Both the position numbers and the translations under genes were made by a program. A DNA stretch of 22,100 nt from JAKSUT01 sp045616505 (GTDB lineage Bacteria > Cyanobacteriota > Vampirovibrionia > Gastranaerophilales > Gastranaerophilaceae): NCBI GenBank assembly GCA_045616505.1, contig JAZLGV010000084.1:1-22100 (forward strand). Reading direction: 5' to 3'. Numbering within the stretch: the stretch's first letter is position 1; each line of letters starts with the position of its first letter. Shown one piece after another: positions 9,255 to 18,119 of this stretch. Under the pieces are notes generated by a model. That model saw only the letters and a program-made list of their open reading frames with translations, was not told the DNA's origin and made no database searches.

Positions 9255-10164
9255 TATTTCCAACTTTCTTTATTATCATCTGTGCACTCGCACACGATTC
9301 AAAAAGATTATAATTATCTTTCAAATATTTAAGCCATACATTATTATCTAACCCATCCATCACAATATCATTCTTATCATACTCAACTCCATATTCAAAA
9401 TGATTAGATTTAGAATTATTAAAAAAATGATTTTGTGAATATTGTGTATTAGTACAAATTTTTTCCAATATACTATCAAAACATTCACGGCCTCCACCCA
9501 TTGAACACGATAGATTAATGTCATTACACACTATATATGTTTCGTTTCTTAACTGATCTACATAATTTGCAATTATCTTAATTACTTTATTTATTTCTTT
9601 TGATTCCATATTTTTACACATATCAGATAAAACATACTGCAAAACAATTAAATCTGGTTTCCACTGATTCATATTTTGTTCACAAATGTATTGTGCAATA
9701 TCTTGTGGAAAAACTGCAAATGACCAACCTGAAATTTCTTTCACGATGTTGCGTATATCCTTATGAATATTTTCCCAAATAATAGGATTAATTTCTACTC
9801 CCCGGTAATCCAAAGTTTCAAAATGATATTCATTATGTTGCTTCAAATAATCTAATGCCAATAAATCAGTACATGGTCCACATCCTAAAGAAAGCACTTT
9901 TAAATTTTCTTTTGTTTTTAAATCTTGCAACATAGAAAAAGCATATATTAATTCGGATGTGTATCTATAAGCATATTTACAAACATAAAAATCCATCATC
10001 TTTGTACAATCATAATGCCTTTTTACCAATGCCTCTTTAGAAAAATGAGTAGCTTTCAAACATTCTCCACAATTATGCTGACAAAAATTGCTGTTGGGAC
10101 AAGTATCACACTCGGCATAATTGTGATATCTTTCATCACATAAATGAACTAATTGACTTAACAT
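9244..10164 (-). CDS. Cysteine-rich SAM-dependent methyltransferase-like protein
   Basis: The product has 306 residues. The start is ATG 10164, chosen because GGAGGT lies 4 bases upstream; an in-frame GTG earlier overlaps that site. The first 40 residues contain cysteines at 9, 19, 22, 28, 32 and 35 (YAECDTCPNSNFCQHNCGEC), a likely metal or Fe-S site. A Rossmann-type SAM motif follows: VLSLGCGPCTDLLAL (90-104) with an acidic second strand ending in E124 (RGVEIN). PDLIVLQYVLSDM, near residue 190, fits methyltransferase motif IV and faintly recalls Rsm22-type rRNA methyltransferases, but I would not assign that function. The gene overlaps the DUF1848 gene by 11 bases. A nucleic acid or tRNA substrate is only a guess. 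Its start region overlaps the dead end of the flavoprotein remnant. Confidence 0.7.
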   Translation of the reverse strand: MLSQLVHLCDERYHNYAECDTCPNSNFCQHNCGECLKATHFSKEALVKRHYDCTKMMDFYVCKYAYRYTSELIYAFSMLQDLKTKENLKVLSLGCGPCTDLLALDYLKQHNEYHFETLDYRGVEINPIIWENIHKDIRNIVKEISGWSFAVFPQDIAQYICEQNMNQWKPDLIVLQYVLSDMCKNMESKEINKVIKIIANYVDQLRNETYIVCNDINLSCSMGGGRECFDSILEKICTNTQYSQNHFFNNSKSNHFEYGVEYDKNDIVMDGLDNNVWLKYLKDNYNLFESCASAQMIIKKVGNNDN

Positions 10165-10431
10165 AGCTACCTCCACTAATTATTTTCTCTTTTTCCAAAA
10201 TCTTTTTACTAACTTCTAATGCTCTTTGTAATGCTTGATCCATGTTGTAATACTTGAAATCTATCAAACGACTACACAAAAATAAATTTTTAATGTTCTT
10301 AATACTTTTTCCGTATATTCTTTAAAACTCATCAAATTTAAATCTCGCTCTGAAACACTGGGATTAGTATCACACATCCAATTTATATTTAACTCTTTAT
10401 CATCAATTCTATCCCCAAATAATCTGTCTGC
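10136..10431 (-). pseudogene. Frameshifted 3' remnant of a UDP-galactopyranose mutase-like flavoprotein
   Basis: After the F420-like gene an open frame reads FGDRIDDKELNINW and later MSFKEYTEKVLRTLK. Shifting one base at the A5 run near 10,283-10,287 continues as NLFLCSRLIDFKYYNMDQAL followed by QRALEVSKKILEK, ending at TGA 10,136. The motif SRL-FKYYNMDQ matches the C-terminal GRL-YKYYNMDQ signature of UDP-galactopyranose mutase, which makes UDP-galactofuranose for surface glycans. Only about 90 codons survive, without a start codon or a nucleotide-binding region, so the gene is dead. It suggests that the glycan once contained galactofuranose, or that recombination replaced this end of the operon. 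Confidence 0.5.
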
Positions 10432-11599
10432 CTATTCTCCAAATTTTACGTAATGCTCTAAATGGTAATTTGAATATAAATTTTATTTTTGAAAGAAAGA
10501 TATTAATTGTGCTATAGTCATTTCTTCCCCATTTTTTCATAAAATCATTAAAATTTAAATTAATATAATCATTCCAAAATGCTTCATAATCAACTGGTTT
10601 TTCTGCATGACATTGCAATCGCGGTTGCATAACACATGAAATATCTATATCTTCTATATTCATCACTTGCTCTATATACTCTATCATATTTTCCCCTTTA
10701 TCTGTATTTACTAATACTAAAGACGCACCTGTACGATTAACTAATTTGGGATATTTTTTATCTCCTCCCCAACAATCACCTATAGTAATATCACTAGTTC
10801 TTAATAAACTAGCATAACCACAATTCAAACAAGAAGCCCTATTATTATTATAGAAGACATTAGCATATTCATTTGAAAACAAACAGTTACCATCAGCAAA
10901 AACTATTTTTTCAACATGTTCCCCCCATGAATACTTACCTTTTTCCCTAAAATAAAATTCTCTAACTTCCTTTTGAAATTTTATTTTTAAGTATTCTATA
11001 TACTTCTTGAAAAACCCTGGGGAACAAACACTATGACATACAATATCACACACAAACAAATTTTTAATACCTACATTACTAATTTTCAAAAAACTTTTTA
11101 ATCCATCACATTGGCACCCAGTACCAGAAAATAATACCTTTTTCCCACTTTCCAAATCTTGTTTGACCTGCTGAAAAATGCCAGTTATATTACTTTGAAC
11201 ATATTTTGATTTTCTGCATTTATTTCGCATTTCAACATTATCTGCCCTATGGTGTCTTACAACAAAATCAGCATCCAGCACCGCCCCATAAACAACACCG
11301 CCTTCAGCTAAAATTACATCAGATATTGCTGTAAACGCTCCACCTGACCTGCTTTCTGCCACAACCTCCTTATCCTTATGCTTGGCAACTTTAACTTGAA
11401 GATAACTATGTCTGCCATCTTCTTTGTTGAAATGACATACTTTTTTACATAACCCACAATCAATACATTTTCCTTTGTTGATTTGCGGATAAGAAAAGCC
11501 ACATTCATCTGCAACCATTGAAATAGCTTGTTGAGGGCAGATAGATGCACATGCTGTACACCCGCAACACATGTCTTTCTTTTCAAACACTGTTTCCAT
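10409..11599 (-). CDS. Coenzyme F420 hydrogenase/dehydrogenase beta-subunit-like Fe-S protein of a polysaccharide cluster
   Basis: The product has 396 residues. Two ferredoxin-type [4Fe-4S] motifs open the protein: C11xxC14xxC17xxxC21 and C45xxC48xxC51xxxC55. Next come the FrhB N-terminal region (GGAFTAISDVILAEGG, about 86-101), the FSGTGCQCDGLKSF loop (about 157-170) and the FrhB/FdhB C-terminal domain. Proteins of this kind are often encoded next to polysaccharide pyruvyl transferases in surface glycan loci, as here, where they are thought to act on the glycan or its precursors with flavin and Fe-S redox chemistry. The exact reaction is not established. The start ATG 11,599 overlaps the flippase gene by 17 bases, indicating operon expression. 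The C-terminal 30 residues are basic and amphipathic. A G6 run lies at 10,921-10,926. Confidence 0.85.
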   Translation of the reverse strand: METVFEKKDMCCGCTACASICPQQAISMVADECGFSYPQINKGKCIDCGLCKKVCHFNKEDGRHSYLQVKVAKHKDKEVVAESRSGGAFTAISDVILAEGGVVYGAVLDADFVVRHHRADNVEMRNKCRKSKYVQSNITGIFQQVKQDLESGKKVLFSGTGCQCDGLKSFLKISNVGIKNLFVCDIVCHSVCSPGFFKKYIEYLKIKFQKEVREFYFREKGKYSWGEHVEKIVFADGNCLFSNEYANVFYNNNRASCLNCGYASLLRTSDITIGDCWGGDKKYPKLVNRTGASLVLVNTDKGENMIEYIEQVMNIEDIDISCVMQPRLQCHAEKPVDYEAFWNDYINLNFNDFMKKWGRNDYSTINIFLSKIKFIFKLPFRALRKIWRIGRQIIWG

Positions 11600-13112
11600 A
11601 TTTCTTCACCAACCTGCTTACAAATCCTTTAACAATACTTCTTTCCCAATCGTCAAGTGCCAAACCATATATCAGCACACTTAAAATTAGAACTGTCATG
11701 GATACATTAAAGCATAAACAACCAAATGTTTTTGCTTTGGAAAAAAATTCAAAACCTAAAAACACACAGATACCTGTAATCAAAGCCATCGGCCATACTG
11801 CTTTTTTTATAAAGTTCATAATAGAAAATTTATATATCAGTTTGAAATTAATCAACCGGGCAATATCAATTAAAACACTTAAACCAATTGCAACAACAAA
11901 CGGAACAACAGGATTATTAAATTTTTCTAATAGCAGAAACGACAAAGGTAAATTTAACAAAGAAATAATTCCAACAGTCAACTGATAACTACGGATTTTT
12001 CCTATTGCCATAACCGCGGTATAAAACGGATCCGCAATGCTTAAAATCAATACATCAATCAATGCTAACTGTGCGAACAAAACAGTATATTGCGGTATTG
12101 CGCCAAGCCAAAGAGTCAATACATATTCACAATTCAATATGAACGGTAATGCAACAATCAGCAATAAAAAATAGGACGATTTTGCTGAAGCGGAAATCAA
12201 CTTCATATATTTAACATCATCATGGCTGGCATACGCTTTAATAATTTGCGGGTCAACTGCTTTCAAAAAATTCTGTGAAAAAGACATTATAATTGTTCGC
12301 AACTGAAATGCAATGGCACGTGCCGCATTAATAACTGTACCAAAAAAGATGTTCAAAATAATATTAACGCCCTGACTTTTCCCAATAGCGGCAAGTGCCC
12401 CTATCAAATTCCAACCAAATAGTGAAAATACATCATTATATTTTTCTATATCCTTACAAAAATAAAATTTAAGAAATCTATACATATACAAGCAATTTGT
12501 AATATAGGTTACCCAAACTGCAAGACCTACACCAAACATTAACCATGCATAAACATCCAACTTATTTTCATTAACAATATACAATGTATATGCAACAGCA
12601 ACTTTAGCAATTCCTTCCATTATTGCTACCAAAGAATATACCGAAAATTTTTCGTCTGCTAAAATTAATGCTTCAAAAGGAATTTTTAAAAATTCAAGAA
12701 CAAATAAGGCAATTGAAATCTGATAAATTAAAAATATTGTGCTTGACCGACTATAATCAAGATTCAGTTTGTTCATAACAAACCACAACCCAGCCGTTTC
12801 TGCTATAAGCAAAATTATAATTGCAATTCCTGCACAAATACCTAAACTGACAGAAAATGTTTCATTAAGTTTTTCTTTATTACCTTCTCCAAAAGCAACA
12901 GCAAAATCTCTTTGAAAAACAATTATCAATGTTCCTGATAAAAAACCAAACAACCCAATACAACCGCCAACAACATTATATGTGCCATAATCAGCAGCAC
13001 CAAGAGCATTAAAAACTACCCGATAAGTAAATATGGAAATCAAAGTAAGCACAATCATTCTAAAATACAAATAAAATGTATTTTTCAGAATAACTTCAGT
13101 CCTATTTAACAT
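11583..13112 (-). CDS. Polysaccharide flippase (Wzx-like, MOP superfamily)
   Basis: The 509-residue protein is almost entirely hydrophobic, with about 12-14 predicted membrane segments beginning at residue 15. The N-terminal pattern RVVFNALGAADYGTYNVVGG and the FLSGTLIIVFQRDFAVAFG stretch are typical of oligosaccharide flippases of the MATE/MVF group. It would carry lipid-linked repeat units across the inner membrane. ATG 13,112 lies within the last codons of the pyruvyl transferase gene (11-base overlap) and its own end overlaps the Fe-S gene, so it sits in the centre of a coupled operon. No polymerase gene is visible alongside, so polymerisation must be encoded outside the window or the glycan is short. 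Confidence 0.88.
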   Translation of the reverse strand: MLNRTEVILKNTFYLYFRMIVLTLISIFTYRVVFNALGAADYGTYNVVGGCIGLFGFLSGTLIIVFQRDFAVAFGEGNKEKLNETFSVSLGICAGIAIIILLIAETAGLWFVMNKLNLDYSRSSTIFLIYQISIALFVLEFLKIPFEALILADEKFSVYSLVAIMEGIAKVAVAYTLYIVNENKLDVYAWLMFGVGLAVWVTYITNCLYMYRFLKFYFCKDIEKYNDVFSLFGWNLIGALAAIGKSQGVNIILNIFFGTVINAARAIAFQLRTIIMSFSQNFLKAVDPQIIKAYASHDDVKYMKLISASAKSSYFLLLIVALPFILNCEYVLTLWLGAIPQYTVLFAQLALIDVLILSIADPFYTAVMAIGKIRSYQLTVGIISLLNLPLSFLLLEKFNNPVVPFVVAIGLSVLIDIARLINFKLIYKFSIMNFIKKAVWPMALITGICVFLGFEFFSKAKTFGCLCFNVSMTVLILSVLIYGLALDDWERSIVKGFVSRLVKKYGNSV

Positions 13113-14208
13113 GAGAAAAGACCTTATCTAAATAATTGTATGAATCTTCTCGCATTTTTTCCAAAACCGAATTAATCTTTTCATAATTCCACTCCCAGTC
13201 ATACTTTTCAGAAAAACTTTTACATTCTACTAATGGATACCTTAACCCTAATTTATCAATTAAACAAGAACATTTATCTAAAATAAATTGCGTAGGTTGA
13301 AAAATTATCCTTTTATTGAATATCAAACCAAACATTAGTCCATGAAAAGTGGTCGTCATAACCGCATCTGCATTTTTAAACCATCCCACCCATTCAAACG
13401 GAGTTAAGTTATCTTGATGGATGTTAATATCACACCAATTGTTTTTATCATCTAAACTATCTAAACATACCAATTTTACATTATGCTGACTACTATAACT
13501 CGTTGCACCCTCTATTAATTCTTCTGAAAAGCTGCCGCCATACACTATGATGTAATTCTCTTTAATATTAGGTTCAACAATATTTTTATCTATATTAAAA
13601 TTCCAGAGAAGTGTTGGGTCTAAAACCACATTTACATCTTTTGGGATATTATTTTGAATTATTTGTTTTGATTTTTCATCTCGCACAGAAATAAAATCAA
13701 GTTGTTCAAGTGAATCTTTAACCCATTTTGGTACAACTGCATTAGCTTTAATCGTTCCAAAACTTGGTGCATAAGCAATTTTTGTCTTTGCATTTATCCC
13801 ATCACCGAACAACATCTTATCGTTATCAAAAAATGAAATGCTATAGTCCCAAATAATATCACTGCCTAAAATAAGAACGTCCAAACTATTTTTTCCACAA
13901 ACATCTTCTACTTTGAAACAAGGAAAAATTTTATAATAATTTAAAAACTTTCTGATAGTGCAATAATGCTTCGTCTTAAAAAAATTGCTAAAAAGATTAA
14001 AATAAAATTTAGGATTAAAAACCCAGCAACGATAGTTTTTGTTTACTTGTGAATAATACACATCATAATGTCTTTTACTTAAATGAGCGACCTGCCTTAC
14101 ATCGTTGTCCGGATATCTGTTTTCTACTATTTTTTGCATAGCATACGCTTGCAAAAATGTCCCATAATTTGGAACATTCCAAAAGGATAAAATCCCAATT
14201 TTTTTCAT
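13102..14208 (-). CDS. Polysaccharide pyruvyl transferase family protein
   Basis: The product has 368 residues. The N terminus MKKIGILSFWNVPNYGTFLQAYAMQ is the usual Rossmann-like opening of the family. ILGSDIIWDYS (about 120-130), AYAPSFGTIKA (about 155) and the C-terminal TTFHGLMFGLIFNKR (about 297-311) are the other hallmark blocks. Family members usually transfer pyruvate from phosphoenolpyruvate to a sugar of a surface polysaccharide, giving a negatively charged ketal. The pairing with the F420-hydrogenase-beta-like gene two genes on is a common combination in glycan loci. The start overlaps the preceding glycosyltransferase stop by 4 bases (ATGA). Confidence 0.9.
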   Translation of the reverse strand: MKKIGILSFWNVPNYGTFLQAYAMQKIVENRYPDNDVRQVAHLSKRHYDVYYSQVNKNYRCWVFNPKFYFNLFSNFFKTKHYCTIRKFLNYYKIFPCFKVEDVCGKNSLDVLILGSDIIWDYSISFFDNDKMLFGDGINAKTKIAYAPSFGTIKANAVVPKWVKDSLEQLDFISVRDEKSKQIIQNNIPKDVNVVLDPTLLWNFNIDKNIVEPNIKENYIIVYGGSFSEELIEGATSYSSQHNVKLVCLDSLDDKNNWCDINIHQDNLTPFEWVGWFKNADAVMTTTFHGLMFGLIFNKRIIFQPTQFILDKCSCLIDKLGLRYPLVECKSFSEKYDWEWNYEKINSVLEKMREDSYNYLDKVFSHVK

Positions 14209-15185
14209 AAATTACCTCCATCATTATCATCGTAATTGTTCATAGCCAATTTCAATTTTACTAAATATTTATATGCTGAATAATCAACTGCTGTACATTT
14301 CATTTCATGCCTGTAAAAATATTCGTCATCACGTGGATTAATCTCAAAAAAAGCATCTCCTCTTATTTTTTTTAAACAATATTCTTTATAAGATTTTGAA
14401 AAATAATGATTAATTTGAATTGGGAAATCATCATTCCCCACTAAATCATGTTCCCAAAAAGTTAATTTCCCAAAACAATTAACTGGTGGAATATCTATTC
14501 CGAATACACTAACCCAAAACTTATGCCCAAAAAATATGTTTTTTGCTGAATTAATATTTACAGCAAAAGAAGTATTATAAAAACATTTACCGATATCCAA
14601 ATACTTCGGCCAGCATACAACAAAATCTTCTGCCACAAGACCTTTGACATCTCTACCAATATACCCCGATGAGCCAAACAACCGCCAATAAATAGCAACC
14701 GAACCATAGTTAGAAAATTTTTCCAATACATTAAAAATATTGTCCTCTTGCTTGGGAATTATAAATTCATCAATATCAATAAACCCAAGCCACTTTGTTT
14801 CTTCGGCAAATTTTGCAATACAATCATGATATGCCGGCATTTGCTGTTGTGTTCCCGGCCAATCAATCAATGTAACTAACCCGCTATCAATATATGGTTG
14901 CAAGATTTGTATATAATTATCGTCAGAATCATTATTGTATAGATAGAAATGCTCAACCCCAACAATATGATTGAATTCCAACCACTCACGCAAATATGGT
15001 GCTTCATTTTTAAATATAGCACAAACAGATACATTATATTTTTTCTTTGTTTGTTTTGGACGAGCAAGCAACAACAAAAATCTATACCACAATGATGCTA
15101 TTGGGTATAAAACTTGTTTAACGACATACTTTAAATTCACATCCTTAGGTCTGTCAAATATAAAATATTTATCTTCGCTAAGCAT
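14205..15185 (-). CDS. Glycosyltransferase family 92-like protein
   Basis: The product has 326 residues and a GT-A fold. The body starts with YNVSVCAIFKNEAPYLREWL (50-69), then VEHFYLYNNDSDDN (77-90), and the metal-binding block WLGFIDIDEFI (132-142), with the DxD at 137-139. This series is characteristic of the GT92 (formerly DUF23) glycosyltransferases. The N terminus has a basic, hydrophobic helix (YPIASLWYRFLLLLAR) that may tether it to the membrane. It should add one sugar to the growing lipid-linked oligosaccharide, but donor and acceptor cannot be read from the sequence. Its ATG lies one base after the preceding acyltransferase stop. Confidence 0.85.
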   Translation of the reverse strand: MLSEDKYFIFDRPKDVNLKYVVKQVLYPIASLWYRFLLLLARPKQTKKKYNVSVCAIFKNEAPYLREWLEFNHIVGVEHFYLYNNDSDDNYIQILQPYIDSGLVTLIDWPGTQQQMPAYHDCIAKFAEETKWLGFIDIDEFIIPKQEDNIFNVLEKFSNYGSVAIYWRLFGSSGYIGRDVKGLVAEDFVVCWPKYLDIGKCFYNTSFAVNINSAKNIFFGHKFWVSVFGIDIPPVNCFGKLTFWEHDLVGNDDFPIQINHYFSKSYKEYCLKKIRGDAFFEINPRDDEYFYRHEMKCTAVDYSAYKYLVKLKLAMNNYDDNDGGNL

Positions 15186-15186
15186 T

Positions 15187-16203
15187 TTAAAACCTCATAA
15201 ATTTTATTATCACTTTATCTTTTATCATATCCACAAGTATTCCAAACATAAAAACTCCAATTATGGATAATATTGCATACAAAGCAAAATAATTTGACTG
15301 CCATTGAACTGATGCAACATGAAAAATTTTTTCCCACAAAAATTCACGCAACATTGGATGCTCATGTATCAAATAAACTGCTAACGTACTTTTGGCAATT
15401 TTATTGATTGGCAAATTCAAAAAATCCTTTTCAAGCAAAAAATAAAGAAAGAAACCAATTGTTGAAATAAATCCCATCACACAAATAGCAAACAAATTAC
15501 AAAAGACACTAACATAACGCATATTGACTATATTACTAAATACAACATAACCAATCCATCCTGCTAGTCCCACAATCATCCAGTTAAGATTTATCAATTT
15601 TATTTCGCTTTCATAACGCTTAATCAGTGCTCCAACAATATAATAATTTACTCCAATAACTACACCCAAATAAGGAACTATTACTGCTCTAACAACAGCA
15701 TAATAACCAATAGATAAAATCACAAAAATAATTGCCTTGCGTATATCTAACCAATTAACAAATCTATTTATTGCCGATTTCATTAACAAAACCATCACAT
15801 ACACCGAAACAAACCAATATGTAGAACTTGCCAACGGAAAAATTCCCCGTACTATACTCTTAATACCCCCCCCCTTATATAAAACAATATATAGCATTAA
15901 TCCGAAAAATGCATAAAAAACTGTATTGAACACAACTCTTGCTAAACTAATTTTATCGGACTGAATCCCATAATATCCTGCTATCACAAAGAATAATGCC
16001 ACGCCAACAATCCCGCCCGGCAACAATAACTGGGCAATACATTTATTAAGATATGTTCCACAATAATACGCATTATTAACAATATTCACATCGTAATGTT
16101 GCTGCACACCATAATACACAAAGTGATGTGCGACTATCATCAACATTGCAACAATTCTTAATAATTCAATTGCTGAATTTCTCTTCAATAATTTTTCTGC
16201 CAC
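15187..16203 (-). CDS. Acyltransferase 3 family membrane O-acyltransferase with a G9 tract
   Basis: The product has 338 residues and about ten hydrophobic segments. The opening RNSAIELLRIVAMLMIVAHHF carries the conserved arginine and histidine pair of acyltransferase 3 proteins, which O-acetylate surface sugars. Translation probably starts at GTG 16,203, with AAAGGA about 9 bases upstream. On the coding strand nine consecutive G (15,866-15,874) encode KGGGI near residue 110, unusual in such an AT-rich gene. Slippage there would switch the gene off, so O-acetylation may be phase variable. As sequenced, the frame is open. It is 66 bases downstream of the GT2 gene and directly abuts the GT92-like gene. 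Confidence 0.88.
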   Translation of the reverse strand: MAEKLLKRNSAIELLRIVAMLMIVAHHFVYYGVQQHYDVNIVNNAYYCGTYLNKCIAQLLLPGGIVGVALFFVIAGYYGIQSDKISLARVVFNTVFYAFFGLMLYIVLYKGGGIKSIVRGIFPLASSTYWFVSVYVMVLLMKSAINRFVNWLDIRKAIIFVILSIGYYAVVRAVIVPYLGVVIGVNYYIVGALIKRYESEIKLINLNWMIVGLAGWIGYVVFSNIVNMRYVSVFCNLFAICVMGFISTIGFFLYFLLEKDFLNLPINKIAKSTLAVYLIHEHPMLREFLWEKIFHVASVQWQSNYFALYAILSIIGVFMFGILVDMIKDKVIIKFMRF

Positions 16204-16269
16204 TATATATCATCCTTTTATCTTGCGAACAACCATACCAGCCACCATTCTCATAACAACAAAAGGCAC

Positions 16270-17217
16270 TCAAATTTTCATCCCTTTAACCACATTCCAA
16301 ACTTTTTTTACTAAAACCTTTATCCCAATTCTCAAAAAATAATAAACACTCCACAACTTATAACACATAACATCACAATGCCCACATGTTTCTAAAATTA
16401 TTTTTTCCTTATTATCAAATGAAAAAAAGTACTTATCATCAAACTTTACAATATTTTCCCAGTATGCACAAAATTTAATTATGCCATATTGAATTTTATC
16501 ATAAGTACACTTACCAATCACTCCCTGTGATAATAAATTTAGGGTCATTGTCAAATATATACGAACAAAATTATCAATTAAATTATAACCACCCTTTTTT
16601 TTAAGAGGAAGATTTTCAACATAAGCAACATCATCAACAATATATTTTTTTTTATCATATAAAGAATATAATAATGTCGTATGGGGGAACATCCGATCAA
16701 CTGCTATACCACTTAACATCAATTTATCAAAATCACTTTTATTTATAGAAAAAGCACTGCTCCATGTTGAATAATAATGAATATTCCCCAGAAAATCATT
16801 AAAATTGTCAAATGTCAATTGTTTATTTTTATTTTTTAATGACCCCATCGAAAAGAAAATTTGAAAATCTTCACTTTGATTATATCGCACACTATCAATA
16901 AATTTTTGTAGCATACCTGGCTTAAATTTGCTGTAATCATTATGCAATTTAAGAATATTAGCACTACCCAATTTCAATGCTTCAATAGAATTCATAAACC
17001 CTTTACAATTAGATTTTTTATAGACAAGGTTACTAATATTTCCATACTTATTTTCTATTAAATTTTTAGTTTCGTTTGTTTCTGAATTATCAGAAATACA
17101 TACCTCAAACAATGAACTATCCACACCTTGACTATAAATGCTCTGCAACATAATATCTATTATTTCAGAACGCTTACATGTCGGTATACATATAGACACA
17201 GAACATTTACTTTTCAT
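16270..17217 (-). CDS. Glycosyltransferase family 2 protein
   Basis: From ATG 17,217 the product has 315 residues. The N-terminal CSVSICIPTCKRSEIIDIML followed by FEVCISDNSETN is the GT2 nucleotide-sugar binding start. Where a DxD normally lies, the sequence reads KLHNDYSKFKPG, so the metal ligand is altered (NDY), and sugar transfer may use a variant site. ATG 17,217 overlaps the acyltransferase stop by 4 bases (ATGA) with GGGAGAGG upstream. An in-frame ATG at 17,229 with GGAAGG at good spacing is an alternative. The C-terminal third is helical and basic (VLVKKVWNVVKGMKI), suggesting membrane association. Confidence 0.8.
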   Translation of the reverse strand: MKSKCSVSICIPTCKRSEIIDIMLQSIYSQGVDSSLFEVCISDNSETNETKNLIENKYGNISNLVYKKSNCKGFMNSIEALKLGSANILKLHNDYSKFKPGMLQKFIDSVRYNQSEDFQIFFSMGSLKNKNKQLTFDNFNDFLGNIHYYSTWSSAFSINKSDFDKLMLSGIAVDRMFPHTTLLYSLYDKKKYIVDDVAYVENLPLKKKGGYNLIDNFVRIYLTMTLNLLSQGVIGKCTYDKIQYGIIKFCAYWENIVKFDDKYFFSFDNKEKIILETCGHCDVMCYKLWSVYYFLRIGIKVLVKKVWNVVKGMKI

Positions 17218-17849
17218 ACCCTCTCCCATTTCCCGTCCTTCCAAATCTTAACTACCTTTGCCGGTACACCGACAACAATAGTATTGGGGGGAACATTCCC
17301 TTTAACCACAGAATTTGCACCGATAATTACATTATCCCCAATATGCGAACCGGGAAGAATGGTTACATTTTCCCCAACCCACACATTTTTGCCAATAATA
17401 ACTTCTTCACATCCCAAATCACGCTTGGCAACTATCTCATTAACATCACTCTGTTTGTCGCCACGATACCAACCATGATAATGGTCAGTAACATATATGT
17501 TACTGCCAAACAAACAATCATCACCAATTTCAATATACTTGGCACAGCCAATATGAACTTTATCATTAAAAGAAACATTATTGCCAACTTTTAGTAACGG
17601 CCCTGTCTTTTTGCCATTGTATTCAGTTATCATTTCAATACGACACCACCGCCCCGTGCCTAATGAGCCGATCTGCATATATTTCAACCCAGTAATCCAA
17701 GATGAGCAATCTGCCGTAATGCGATATTTACGCAAAAAGAAAAAACTATAGATCTTGTTAATAACTCTTCGCCACACAATAGTCAATCCCAATATTTTAT
17801 TCTGTTTCCATTCCCTACCTAATGCACGGAAAAACTTTATAATTAACAT
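17214..17849 (-). CDS. Hexapeptide-repeat (left-handed beta-helix) acyltransferase
   Basis: The product has 211 residues. From about residue 85 the sequence shows hexapeptide repeats (VGNNVSFNDKVHIG, then IEIGDDCLFGSNIYV, and later VIIGKNVWVGENVTILPGSHIG) typical of the left-handed beta-helix. A histidine in YVTDHYHGWY is the likely catalytic base, as in WcaF- and CysE-like acetyltransferases. It ends with the usual VVGVPAKVVK cap. It should acetylate a sugar of the glycan. The ATG lies 3 bases after a hairpin repeat (17,852-17,989) whose end, AGAAGGGG, sits where a ribosome binding site would, so the repeat appears to have supplied it. It is the first gene of the polysaccharide operon in this window. 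A C6 run occurs on the coding strand near 17,286-17,291. Confidence 0.88.
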   Translation of the reverse strand: MLIIKFFRALGREWKQNKILGLTIVWRRVINKIYSFFFLRKYRITADCSSWITGLKYMQIGSLGTGRWCRIEMITEYNGKKTGPLLKVGNNVSFNDKVHIGCAKYIEIGDDCLFGSNIYVTDHYHGWYRGDKQSDVNEIVAKRDLGCEEVIIGKNVWVGENVTILPGSHIGDNVIIGANSVVKGNVPPNTIVVGVPAKVVKIWKDGKWERV

Positions 17850-17851
17850 TT

Positions 17852-17989
17852 ATTATAACCCCTTCTGTCAGCCACAAAAAACTGTCGCTGACACTTCCCC
17901 TGACTGGGACGGCAAAACACCCGTATTGCTCTTCGCAATCCACCCTCTTTACAAAAGAGGGCAAGTGCCACACTAATGCGAAGTTATCT
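17852..17989 (-). repeat. Hairpin repeat copy A
   Basis: This copy is nearly identical to 19,083-19,221. In minus-strand order it has the hairpin CCCTCTTT-TGT-AAAGAGGG (17,943-17,961), a small hairpin ATTGC-GAAGA-GCAAT, then GGGTGTTTTGCC, then an inverted pair TGTCAGC...GCTGACA, and it ends with AGAAGGGGTTATAAT. It abuts the acyltransferase start. Together with copy D it fills 17,850-18,135, and the open frames there are by-products of the repeats. Confidence 0.85.
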
Positions 17990-18056
17990 AAATCATAATT
18001 TCTACCTTTGCAAATATCTTCTGTTGCGTTCCAATTCACGGACTGACTAATTGTTA

Positions 18057-18119
18057 CAATTTTCCCTCTTCTTGAAGAGGGTGGCTGCCCACAGGAACAA
18101 TGGAGCAGACGGGTGTTTT
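18057..18119 (+). repeat. Hairpin repeat copy D, inverted partner of copy E
   Basis: This copy starts AATTTTCCCTCTTC and contains the hairpin CCCTCTTC-TT-GAAGAGGG (18,064-18,081). It ends ACGGGTGTTTT. It lies on the 3' side of the DUF559 gene with its GTGTTTT tip facing that gene. Copy E on the other side has the same plan in inverted orientation. Confidence 0.75.

Noticed and set aside
11545..11985. 146-codon open frame on the plus strand
   Set aside because: It is antisense to the flippase and Fe-S genes and shows no motif; long shadow frames are expected opposite hydrophobic genes.
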